Shown here piece by piece: positions 52,027 through 60,188 of a stretch of 64,000 nt of DNA; within the stretch, counting starts at the first letter, position 1, and the number at the start of each line of letters is the position of its first letter. The position numbers and the translations under genes are program-made. Under the pieces are notes generated by a model. That model was not told the origin of the DNA, ran no database searches, and worked only from the letters and a program-made list of their open reading frames with translations. The DNA is from Fibrella rubiginis (GTDB taxonomy: Bacteria > Bacteroidota > Bacteroidia > Cytophagales > Spirosomataceae): assembly GCF_017353185.1 (NCBI RefSeq), contig NZ_JAFMYV010000003.1, positions 248,001-312,000 of the forward strand, given 5' to 3'.

Positions 52027-52239
52027 ATGAAAACCTACGACTTCAAACCGTATCACCTGCGGTCTATCAACGCCGCTACACCCCAGGAGCGGGCTGCCAT
52101 TAACCAGGAGCTTAAGGACCTTTACGCTTCGTTGCCTGACGACGAAAAAGCCGATTTCAACCAGCAGCTACAGACGTTTCTGGCACAGACAATGGGTCGG
52201 ATCAAATCTGATTATGAATCAGTTAAAGGCGGAAATTAA
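52027..52239 (+). CDS. small hypothetical protein, 70 aa
   Basis: Not recognised. It is helical, soluble and charged (SINAATPQERAAINQELKDL). It starts at ATG 52027 and ends 4 nt before the convergent diheme gene. Similar short proteins are widespread in the order. No function is claimed. Confidence 0.5.
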   Translation: MKTYDFKPYHLRSINAATPQERAAINQELKDLYASLPDDEKADFNQQLQTFLAQTMGRIKSDYESVKGGN

Positions 52240-52243
52240 GCAC

Positions 52244-53368
52244 TTACCGGGGTTGAAATTCGGGGTTTGTGATGAACTCAGAATCAGTTAGCGAACGCAG
52301 AAACTGAACCAGATCAGCTTGTTCGGCGGCGGTAAGCGATAGGCCGATCCGACCGTTTTTCTTCAACAGCGGGTCTAGCTGTGGGTTATCCTGAATACCG
52401 GCGGCGTAGTGGTTCACCACCTGCTCCAGCGTCTGAAAACGGCCATCGTGCATGTACGGGAACGTGCGCTCGACGTTGCGCAGGCTCGGCACCTTAAATG
52501 TATACTTGTCGGCGTCCTGTGCGGTGATCATCGCCCGGCCCCGGTCGTCAATTTTCGCGTTGGTCAGGCGCGGCAGGCCGTTGTTGCGGTATTGCCCGTC
52601 GGTAAACAAGGCCCCCGCGTGGCAACCCGCACAGTTGGCCTGAAACAGCACCATACCCCGCCCGGCGGCATCGGTCAGGCTGGCCCCGGCTTCTTTCCGC
52701 ACGTACTTGTCGTAGGGCGAATTGGCCGACACCATCGTCAGCAAAAACTGCGAAATCGACTTCAGAAACCGCTCTGTCGTGACGGTGTCGGAGCCATAAG
52801 CCGCCTGAAAAAGCGGGCGGTAACGACTGCTGCGCTGCACTTTTTGCAACACATTGCTCATCGTCTCACCCATCTCGACGGGGTTCTGGATGGGCGCAAT
52901 AGGTAGCAGATCGAGGTCTGTAACGCCACCGTCCCAGAAGAAGGTTTTTCCCCATGCCACGTTGAAAATACCCGGCACGTTACGGTTGCCCTGCTGATCG
53001 CGGATACCGTGACTAACGGGGTGGTCAGTATGGGCAAAGGCAGTATAGGGCGAGTGACAAAAGGCGCAGGTGATGGTCCCGTCTTTAGACAGCGAGGCGT
53101 CGTAGAACAGGGCTTTTCCCAGCGCGACACCCTCGACGGTGAGCGGATTTTTGGTCAGATCATAGACCGGATCAGGAAAATTAGCGGGCTTTTTCCACGG
53201 ATAAGGTGTGGTTGTGAAGGCAGGCTGTGTGGGCACAACAGCCTCATCACCAGCCGAATGTTTACACGAAACCGCCAGCCAGATACCCAAACTCAGGCAC
53301 AACAGCAAACCCGTAGCCGGTTGGCGTTGGGTGGCGAGGGCCATCCAGAAATTTGGTATGCCTTTCAT
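52244..53368 (-). CDS. diheme cytochrome c peroxidase-like enzyme (MauG/MbnH type)
   Basis: The 374-aa product is a lipoprotein (GIWLAVSCKHS) with two heme sites: TITCAFCHSPYTAF (C101, C104, H105) and ANCAGCHAGALF (C246, C249, H250). Conserved blocks LGKALFYDASLSKDGTITCA and FWDGGVTDLDLL match the CcpA/MauG family. Its start overlaps the stop of the MbnP gene (ATGA). MbnH enzymes of this family oxidise a tryptophan of MbnP to kynurenine to build a copper site; that role is likely here. Confidence 0.85.
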   Translation of the reverse strand: MKGIPNFWMALATQRQPATGLLLCLSLGIWLAVSCKHSAGDEAVVPTQPAFTTTPYPWKKPANFPDPVYDLTKNPLTVEGVALGKALFYDASLSKDGTITCAFCHSPYTAFAHTDHPVSHGIRDQQGNRNVPGIFNVAWGKTFFWDGGVTDLDLLPIAPIQNPVEMGETMSNVLQKVQRSSRYRPLFQAAYGSDTVTTERFLKSISQFLLTMVSANSPYDKYVRKEAGASLTDAAGRGMVLFQANCAGCHAGALFTDGQYRNNGLPRLTNAKIDDRGRAMITAQDADKYTFKVPSLRNVERTFPYMHDGRFQTLEQVVNHYAAGIQDNPQLDPLLKKNGRIGLSLTAAEQADLVQFLRSLTDSEFITNPEFQPR

Positions 53369-54177
53369 TGCGATACTGCCGATGAGAAACCAAACGAGAA
53401 CATAGTCGCGTAGTTGTTGGCGACATTGCCCGAAAATGGCGACACCATCACGTCGGGGTAATCCGCAATTTTAAACGGCGTCGGTCCGTCGAAGAGCTTA
53501 CCGGCGTCGGCAATGATCTGGAGCGTGGTACGCAGGTTTGGACCGACCGACAGTCGGCTGGTCCCCGTGCTGATTCCCAACGGCACCCGAACGGTGCGGA
53601 GATTATTAATCGTTTTGGACTGGTAGCCACCGAACAGGCCGATATGGTACCGGAAATTCCGGGCGCCGGTGGCATCAACGGGTGCAGCGGGCGAGGTGCC
53701 TTCCAGTTTCAGATGAATATAGCCCGTGTTCCAGTCCCAGTACATACCGCTGGTGTGGCTGCTGCCGGGGTCGAGCACCCCCTTCCGTCTGCTGATATCG
53801 GCGGTGTTGCGCAGGCTGTCGACTCCCACCATGTATTCGATTTGGGCGTAATCACCCGCCGGGACACCTGTCAGCGTGAACGTTTGCGAGGTAGGGTCGT
53901 TGCTGCGGATAAGAAAATAACTGTCGTCCTGCGGCACTGTATATGCCGATCCGTCGGCACGAATGAGGCGGATGTTGCTGATGAAGTAATCAAACTTAGA
54001 GATCGTAAATGCTTCGCCCGACTTGTTAGTGTACGTGGTTGTGTTGAGCGTTAACGGACTGCCGTTCACCTGGTGAACAAACGACATATTGACCGCCCCC
54101 ACCTGCTGATCGACGGTGGTTGACTTGCAGGCAGCCAGCAAAACCAGCAGCAGAATAACGAAGTAAAGACGGCGCAT
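53365..54177 (-). CDS. MbnP-like copper-binding lipoprotein
   Basis: The 270-aa product has a lipoprotein signal (LLLVLLAACKST). The beta-rich MbnP fold is recognisable: MSFVHQVNGSPLTLNTTTYT, then FTISKFDYFISNIRLI, FTLTGVPAGDYAQIEYMVGV and SGMYWDWNTGYIHLKLEG. The Trp-x-Trp there is a candidate for oxidation to kynurenine by the diheme partner. MbnP proteins bind copper in the periplasm. The ATGA overlap with the diheme gene confirms the pair. Confidence 0.8.
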   Translation of the reverse strand: MRRLYFVILLLVLLAACKSTTVDQQVGAVNMSFVHQVNGSPLTLNTTTYTNKSGEAFTISKFDYFISNIRLIRADGSAYTVPQDDSYFLIRSNDPTSQTFTLTGVPAGDYAQIEYMVGVDSLRNTADISRRKGVLDPGSSHTSGMYWDWNTGYIHLKLEGTSPAAPVDATGARNFRYHIGLFGGYQSKTINNLRTVRVPLGISTGTSRLSVGPNLRTTLQIIADAGKLFDGPTPFKIADYPDVMVSPFSGNVANNYATMFSFGFSSAVSQ

Positions 54178-54212
54178 AGCGGGTTGTGTTTTATACCAAT
54201 ATGATAACGCTG

Positions 54213-54378
54213 AAAGGGGAATGTAATATGTAAAATGGCTTCGCGCTACGTGCCCTTCGACAAGCTCAGGGTGACAGGCAAATAAGAAAGTATCCTAAGT
54301 TGATTCAAGTTTCCTGTCACCCTGAGCCTGTCGAAGGGCCTAGAGCGCGAAGCCATTTTACATTTTACATTCCCCTTT
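54213..54378. repeat. inverted repeat, about 65-nt arms, imperfect
   Basis: Left 54213-54277 and right 54314-54378 pair with several mismatches. The inner part has the same CCCTTCGACAAGCTCAGGG word as the repeat at 38187-38383; the outer part (AAAGGGGAATGTAA...) is specific to this place. The right arm touches the stop codon of the MBL-fold gene. Confidence 0.85.
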
Positions 54379-55484
54379 TACTCCCACCATCGGCTAGTTG
54401 GCAACGGTTTGCCCAATACCACGGGCTCCCCAATTTTTGGGGTGGTGAGTTGCATGGCGTCGGTGGGGTGCCAGGCTTGGGTAAGGAGCCGGATGGGTTC
54501 GTGCCAGGGGTGGAAAGCCAGGGCGAATTTAGCCCAGTGTACGGGCATCAGCACGCGGGTATTGAGGTCGCGGGCCGCCTGCGGCACCTCGTTGGGAAAC
54601 ATGTGGATGCTGGGCCAGTCGCGGCCATACTGCCCGCATTCGAGCAGGGCGAAATCGAACGGACCGTGTTCCCGACCAATCTTGGCGAAGTGCGGTCCGT
54701 AGCCCGAGTCACCACCGAGAAATAGTCGTTGCGCGTTCAGATCCAGCACAAAGGCGCTCCAGAGGGATTGTCCGCGTTTGATACCCCGCCCTGAAAAGTG
54801 CCTTGCCGGTACCGCCGTGACCGAAAATCCCTCCGACAGATCAACCGACTCATCCCAGTCGAGCTCAGTGATGCGGGTAGGGTCATACCCCCAGCGCTCC
54901 AGGTGGGCACCCACGCCAAGCGAAGTTATTACACGTTTTACCTTGTCGCGCAGGGCTACCATCGTTTCGTAGTCGAGGTGGTCGTAATGATCGTGGGTGA
55001 TAATGAGCAGGTCGATAGGCGGCATGTCGGCGGTGGTGTACACGTTAGTGCCGGGAAAAGCCTTGCCAAAAAAAGACACCGGCGAGGCGTGGCCCGAAAA
55101 CACCGGATCGACCAATACCGTGGTTTTGCCCGACTTGATGAGGTACGACGAATGACCGAACCAGACAATGCTCGTGGCCGTGTCGGTGAGGGTGGTCAGG
55201 TCCGTTTTGACGGAGGGCAACGGCTGTTTGGGCTCCACGTCGGCGGGCTTGTTGAAATTGTCGCCAAGCATGACCCAGTAAGAGGCCTCGCGGCGCATGA
55301 CGTCGGTGGGATCGACGTTCTGAAATGACCCGTCGCGGAAATTTTTTGAGGCTTGTACCCGTTGCAGCCGGTCGGCGGCCGGAGCAGAGCCAAACACGGC
55401 CGTTTGCATAAACAACCAGCCACCCAGGGCCAGCACCACCACCACAGCTAGTACAATCAGCATAATACGTTTCAGGCGATTCAT
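54378..55484 (-). CDS. MBL-fold metallohydrolase, membrane-anchored (NAPE-PLD-like)
   Basis: ATG 55484 gives 368 aa with an N-terminal membrane anchor (IMLIVLAVVVVLALGGWLFM). SIVWFGHSSYLIKSG, LLIITHDHYDHLDYETM (HxHxDH metal site), VPARHFSGRG and FLGGDSGYG are the expected zinc-binding elements, ending with MPVHWAKFALAFHPW. The order fits the NAPE-phospholipase D/UlaG-like group, suggesting a lipid phosphodiester substrate on the outer face of the membrane. The substrate is inferred. Confidence 0.8.
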   Translation of the reverse strand: MNRLKRIMLIVLAVVVVLALGGWLFMQTAVFGSAPAADRLQRVQASKNFRDGSFQNVDPTDVMRREASYWVMLGDNFNKPADVEPKQPLPSVKTDLTTLTDTATSIVWFGHSSYLIKSGKTTVLVDPVFSGHASPVSFFGKAFPGTNVYTTADMPPIDLLIITHDHYDHLDYETMVALRDKVKRVITSLGVGAHLERWGYDPTRITELDWDESVDLSEGFSVTAVPARHFSGRGIKRGQSLWSAFVLDLNAQRLFLGGDSGYGPHFAKIGREHGPFDFALLECGQYGRDWPSIHMFPNEVPQAARDLNTRVLMPVHWAKFALAFHPWHEPIRLLTQAWHPTDAMQLTTPKIGEPVVLGKPLPTSRWWE

Positions 55485-55663
55485 GACCCCAAAGGTACGG
55501 GCCGGACTGCGGTAGCGCCTGCTGTATTTGTTGAGACTATGTCGGTTTAACTTGAGCGCAACAGTTAGTTGCAGCAACATTCAAGGGCTGAAGTGATTTT
55601 TTGTAGCCATGTCGCCCACCAACACGCTCTGAGCATTCAGGCAAAATTTGTGGGCAACAGATT

Positions 55664-55948
55664 CTACTGGTTGTCAGGCTCTTCGGGGCGGGCCAGCATA
55701 AAAACGACGAAGCTAAACACTAATGCACCGGCACCGCTGAGGAGTAGCACGAAGACCGTTAGGTTGAAATCGTCGCCGGGTTGAATGGGGCCTCGGCGGG
55801 CCAGCAGATACCCTACGCGACCCATCAGGGCAAGGGCCGTGAGGGCAGACCCCACCACGATGAGCCATAGCACGGCGGGCACCCGAAACCAGCGCCAGCC
55901 CACCACCCGGCCATCAGGCGACACATACGTATTGGCTTTTTTCGACAT
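55664..55948 (-). CDS. small two-helix membrane protein, hypothetical
   Basis: The 94-aa protein has two membrane segments (about residues 25-45 and 66-86). No known family was recognised. It lies divergent to the CDF transporter gene, sharing its 84-nt upstream region. Confidence 0.45.
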   Translation of the reverse strand: MSKKANTYVSPDGRVVGWRWFRVPAVLWLIVVGSALTALALMGRVGYLLARRGPIQPGDDFNLTVFVLLLSGAGALVFSFVVFMLARPEEPDNQ

Positions 55949-56032
55949 AGATTATAAAACGCGAATTGGGCAAATGAGGCTGATTACAAAAGCCAATTTA
56001 CCCATCTTTGTTTTAAAATTCGCCTCTCTTTA

Positions 56033-56908
56033 ATGCCGCACGACCACGCTCACGACCACCACGCGCCCGCTATCACCACCGTCAACCGAACGCTGATCAT
56101 CGGCGCGGTGCTCAATATCGTATACGTTATCGTCGAGTTTGGCATGGGCCTCTACACCCAGTCACTGGCCCTGATGGCCGACGCCGGGCATAACCTGTCC
56201 GACGTGGCGGGGCTATTGCTGTCGCTGCTGGCATTTCGGCTGGCGAAGGTGAAATCGAGCCGGACTTTTACGTATGGTTATCGCAAAAGCACCGTGCTCG
56301 CCTCGCTTGCCAACGCGGTGTTGCTGCTGGTAGCCGTGGGCGGTATTTTGCTCGAAAGTGTGCAGCGGTTCCGGCAGCCCGAGCCCGTGGCGGGGGGTAT
56401 TGTGGCGTGGGTGGCGGCGTTGGGTATCGTGATCAATGCGGCGTCGGCACTGCTGTTTTTCCGCCAGAAAGACCACGACCTCAACATGCGCGGAGCCTAT
56501 CTGCATCTGCTGTCCGATGCCCTCGTATCGGTGGGGGTGGTGGTGTCGGGCGTGGTGATCGGCTACACCAACTGGTTTTGGCTCGACCCCGTGATGGGTC
56601 TCATTGTGGCCGTCGTGATTCTGGTTGGCACCTGGCGACTGCTTACCGACAGTCTCCGCCTCAGCCTCGACGGAGTGCCAACCAACATCGACCTTGCCGA
56701 TGTGCAGGCCGACATCGCGGCGGTGGCGGGGGTCGAACGCGTACACCATGTACATATCTGGGCCATGAGCACCACCGAAAACGCCCTCACGGCTCACCTT
56801 GTGCTCCAGCCCGGCCTTACCAATGACCAGATCACGGCCATCCGCAAGACCGTCCGCCACGAGCTTGAACACCAGGGTATCACCCACGCCACGCTGGAAA
56901 TTGATTGA
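56033..56908 (+). CDS. cation diffusion facilitator (CzcD/ZitB-like)
   Basis: The 291-aa transporter has a His-rich start (PHDHAHDHH), six membrane helices and the two HxxxD-type metal sites of the family: LMADAGHNLSDVAGL in helix 2 and YLHLLSDALVSVGVV in helix 5. The C-terminal domain from about residue 205 (GVERVHHVHIWAMSTTENAL) is the cytoplasmic regulatory domain. It exports zinc or related ions in exchange for protons. It ends 11 nt from the convergent TonB receptor gene. Confidence 0.9.
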   Translation: MPHDHAHDHHAPAITTVNRTLIIGAVLNIVYVIVEFGMGLYTQSLALMADAGHNLSDVAGLLLSLLAFRLAKVKSSRTFTYGYRKSTVLASLANAVLLLVAVGGILLESVQRFRQPEPVAGGIVAWVAALGIVINAASALLFFRQKDHDLNMRGAYLHLLSDALVSVGVVVSGVVIGYTNWFWLDPVMGLIVAVVILVGTWRLLTDSLRLSLDGVPTNIDLADVQADIAAVAGVERVHHVHIWAMSTTENALTAHLVLQPGLTNDQITAIRKTVRHELEHQGITHATLEID

Positions 56909-56918
56909 AGAGTGTCTT

Positions 56919-59900
56919 TTAAAACCGGTACGTAATGCTGGCCGAGACCTGACGGGGAAGTACGGGACGAGCAAACACAGGCGAGTTCAGGGCGTTGAGC
57001 ACGTTGATGTCCGAACCGCGCAGCACCGTACCATCAGGCCGTTTCACGCCACCCACGGCTACATCTTCCAGGGTGGTGCCCTGCAAGCCATACCCGCCAA
57101 AGAGCAGGATGCCATTGCTGTTGAGCAGGTTGGTAGCCTGCACAGCAATCGACAATTTTGACGTTAAATCGCCGGTGATACCTGCCGCCAGCACCCCGTA
57201 AGCAGCCAGTTGCACACTGTTGCGGCGGTTGCCCTGCCGCTCGCTGAACCAGCGGTAGTTCACATAGGGGCTAAACTTGCCGATGCGGTAAGTTGGCGTG
57301 AGGTCAATCATAACCGGGGCTACGTCTTTGACGCGGTTGCCCGAAAAATCTTCGATGAAGAAATCGGCTTTATTCACCGAACCCGCCGTATTCTGGTAGC
57401 TCAGGCGGTCATATTTGGCATCCTGCAAGGTAGCATGGCCACGAATACTGAAACGGTTGGTCAGGTTCAGCACCGTTTCCAGTTCCAGCCCCAGCGTGCG
57501 GGTGGCGTTGAAGGTGGCATCGGTGAAAAAGCTGGCGGAGCCGTTGGAAATAAACAGTTGCAACAGTGCATTGTCGAGATAGCTGTAGAAGGCTGTGGCC
57601 GAAATAGAGGCCTTGCGACCGTTGCTTGTAAAACCCAGTTCAGCCTGCGTCACGCTCTCAATGGCCCCTTTTTTGTCGAGGGGAATGTTCACGAAGTTGT
57701 TGGCATAATAATCCAGTTCAGGCGCTTTGTTCCCCCGCGACACCCGCAGATAGCCCGCCGTGTTATCGGCCAGCTTGTAATTGGCCCCCGCTGACCACGA
57801 CAGGTAATCGTAGAGGAACCCTTCGCCATCACCATCCACGTCGGCAGTGGTTTTGGTCGCCACTGTCTGCCCACTCACGGTCGTAAGGCTGTAGGCTGAT
57901 CCATAATCAAAGAGTACGCCGTTGTATACGCGGGTACCTAAGTCGTATGTAGTGAATGGGTTACGGTCTACACCGCCCAACCCACCAATGGCCGTGCCGC
58001 CCTGCCAGCCCTGTTTGTTGCCCGTGTGCCGTACGCGCTCATAACGCAGGCCGAGGTCGATAGAGAGGCGGTTGGTGGCTTTCCAGATGTCGTTGACGTA
58101 GTAGGCTCCCAGCTTCGAGACGTTGTTGGTGATCGTATAGGCCAGACCGCTTTGCAGCACAATACCGTTGGCGTCGGTGGCTTTATATACGCCTGTAGGG
58201 CTGTACAAACCACCAAAGGCCGCGTTGAGCGACGGGACGGCCGCCACCGACGCCGGAATGGTGGCGGGGGCCGGAAACTCCACCCGCACCGCCCGCGGGT
58301 TGGCCCCCAGCGTACTCAGCACGCCATCCACAAACCAGCGCGTGTCGATGGTGGTTTGCGATTGGTACGAACCAAACGTGAGTTGGTGCCGCCCAACTTC
58401 TTTGTTCAGGTTCAGCGACCAGATCAGGTCATTTACTTTATTGAACATGTTCAGCGGAGCCGTAGCCAGCAGGTAGTTACCCAGTTTGTTGGGTACCGAT
58501 GGGTCGAGGATGGCAAACGGGACGCCGTTGGTCACGCCACCCACGCGTAGCTTGGCCAGCACTTCGCCGGTTTGCGCGTCATAATAGGTTGGTGAGAGCA
58601 GGCTAGGGACAAACGACCCCACCAGCGCAGCGGCCAGCGTAGCCGGTACACCCGCCCCGGTGTAAGTACCCGCCGAAGCTAATGCCCCCGCGCCAAACTG
58701 AAGATACCCCTGTTGGGCCGCCAGCGTAGCCGTGGGAGCCAGGCCCGGAATGACCGGCAACACGGTATTGCCCTGATACTGCAAATAAGCCTGATCGAAG
58801 CTCGACACTTTGGCGCGGGCACCCAGGTTCCAGCCTTTGCCCAGGTCATAGCTCAGGTCGAAACCACCCGAAAATGTCTTGTTCTGAATGGCGTCGCGGG
58901 CGTTGAACGTGCGCGTGGGCTGAGCACCCGTATTTTCTTTTCGCACCAGATCGGCCTGCGGCACCAGCGCGTTTACGTCAATAAACGTCGTCGAATAATT
59001 GATGTCGACGGGGTCGGTACCACCGGCGTATCCCGTGGTGAGGGTGTTGTCGAGGGCAATTTCTTTAAAAAACGTGTTGCGGTCGTCGAGGTATTTGCCG
59101 TAGACTTTCAGGCTGCCCCGGCCGTTGGCAAACAGCTTGTTTACGTTGGCCCGCACCTGCCCGCCCTGGTTGGCGTTGAACGGCGTGGTCCGCGCGCCCC
59201 CGTCAACGCGGTAAAATCCGCCGAGGTGATAGGTCCAGCCTTTTGCCAGCGGCCCGCCGAATTCGGCATCTACACGGCCCAGGCCCTTGTTGTTGCCGTA
59301 GAAGCCACCCGTAGTTCGCACCGATCCGCTGAACGTGGAGCCTCCCGTTTTGGAGATAAAATTGAAAATGCCCCCCGGCGAGTTGGCCGACGTAATGGCC
59401 GCCGATCCGCCCCGGATGGCCTCCATCCGGGCGGTGCTGAGGTCGGCCCGCTGGAACATGTCGACCAGGGCGAAACCCATCTGTGCACCCATCACGGGCA
59501 GGCCCTCTTCCTGCAAGCTCACATACTGAAAGCCTACCTGATCATTACCCACCGGGGCCAGCCCGCGCGCCACTACTTTCGAGCCCACTTCGCCCGAGGA
59601 GTTGTCGGCCCACACGCCCGGCACCGATTGGAGCAGGTCGCCAGTACCGCGGGGCGCCCGCTGATCAATGGTCCGGCTGTTGAGGGTAGTAATCGCCACG
59701 CTCGATTCCAGTTTGGTACGCGGATCGAACGTGCCGGTAATCACCACGGTTTCCATCGACAGCGCATCTTCGGGTAAGCTGAAATCAGCCGTAATGGGGT
59801 CAGAAGCCACGGTTACCTGGCGACGTTGCGTAGTAAACCCCACAAAGGAGGTCTGTAACGTGTAGGCTCCGGGAGCCACGTTCTGAAATAAATAATACCC

Positions 59901-60077
59901 TTTGGCGTCGGAGACAACGCCTCTTGCAGTTCCCTGTAGCTGAATAGTAGCAGCGGGAAGTGGCTGTCCGCGCTCATCGCGAACTATACCAGAGATACTT
60001 TGTGCATAGCTGGCAACGGTAGCCAGCAACAGGGTGCCAAAGGCGAAAGGCCGTAGGGTTTTGAGTAGAAGCAGCAT
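56919..60077 (-). CDS. TonB-dependent receptor, tandem copy 1
   Basis: The 1052-aa outer-membrane receptor has a signal peptide (FAFGTLLLATVASYAQ), a carboxypeptidase-regulatory-like domain (ISGIVRDERGQPLPAATIQL, about 28-110), a TonB plug (TGDLLQSVPGVWADNSSGEV then VVARGLAP) and a beta-barrel ending QVSASITYRF with the aromatic C-terminus. The barrel pattern suggests a siderophore or metal-complex receptor, not SusC; no SusD gene is near. Copy 2 directly upstream is similar over nearly its whole length. Confidence 0.85.
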   Translation of the reverse strand: MLLLLKTLRPFAFGTLLLATVASYAQSISGIVRDERGQPLPAATIQLQGTARGVVSDAKGYYLFQNVAPGAYTLQTSFVGFTTQRRQVTVASDPITADFSLPEDALSMETVVITGTFDPRTKLESSVAITTLNSRTIDQRAPRGTGDLLQSVPGVWADNSSGEVGSKVVARGLAPVGNDQVGFQYVSLQEEGLPVMGAQMGFALVDMFQRADLSTARMEAIRGGSAAITSANSPGGIFNFISKTGGSTFSGSVRTTGGFYGNNKGLGRVDAEFGGPLAKGWTYHLGGFYRVDGGARTTPFNANQGGQVRANVNKLFANGRGSLKVYGKYLDDRNTFFKEIALDNTLTTGYAGGTDPVDINYSTTFIDVNALVPQADLVRKENTGAQPTRTFNARDAIQNKTFSGGFDLSYDLGKGWNLGARAKVSSFDQAYLQYQGNTVLPVIPGLAPTATLAAQQGYLQFGAGALASAGTYTGAGVPATLAAALVGSFVPSLLSPTYYDAQTGEVLAKLRVGGVTNGVPFAILDPSVPNKLGNYLLATAPLNMFNKVNDLIWSLNLNKEVGRHQLTFGSYQSQTTIDTRWFVDGVLSTLGANPRAVRVEFPAPATIPASVAAVPSLNAAFGGLYSPTGVYKATDANGIVLQSGLAYTITNNVSKLGAYYVNDIWKATNRLSIDLGLRYERVRHTGNKQGWQGGTAIGGLGGVDRNPFTTYDLGTRVYNGVLFDYGSAYSLTTVSGQTVATKTTADVDGDGEGFLYDYLSWSAGANYKLADNTAGYLRVSRGNKAPELDYYANNFVNIPLDKKGAIESVTQAELGFTSNGRKASISATAFYSYLDNALLQLFISNGSASFFTDATFNATRTLGLELETVLNLTNRFSIRGHATLQDAKYDRLSYQNTAGSVNKADFFIEDFSGNRVKDVAPVMIDLTPTYRIGKFSPYVNYRWFSERQGNRRNSVQLAAYGVLAAGITGDLTSKLSIAVQATNLLNSNGILLFGGYGLQGTTLEDVAVGGVKRPDGTVLRGSDINVLNALNSPVFARPVLPRQVSASITYRF

Positions 60078-60106
60078 AAGAATGAGCAGTTACACGTAGG
60101 TAGCGC

Positions 60107-60114
60107 CAAACTAA
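60107..60114 (-). promoter_or_regulatory. conserved promoter-like element of TonB receptor copy 1
   Basis: On the minus strand TTAGTTTG lies 30 nt before the ATG, preceded by GGGAAATAGGCA. The same word and neighbourhood occur before copy 2, so the element was duplicated and kept with the gene. It deviates by one base from TAnnTTTG. Confidence 0.5.
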
Positions 60115-60188
60115 TGCCTATTTCCCGATAAACTATACGGACTATGGTTTTTATCAGATGTTTTTTTGCTTAAACAAGAAACAGCTAC

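Noticed and set aside
38187..54378. Repeated inverted sequences as a CRISPR array
   Set aside because: The repeats are single hairpins kilobases apart, with no regular spacers and no cas genes; the Cas4-like nuclease belongs to the Argonaute operon.
58713..59777. 354-codon plus-strand frame inside TonB receptor copy 1
   Set aside because: It is antisense to a clear receptor gene, has Arg/His/Gly-rich composition typical of shadows in GC-rich DNA, and a similar shadow occurs in the paralogue.
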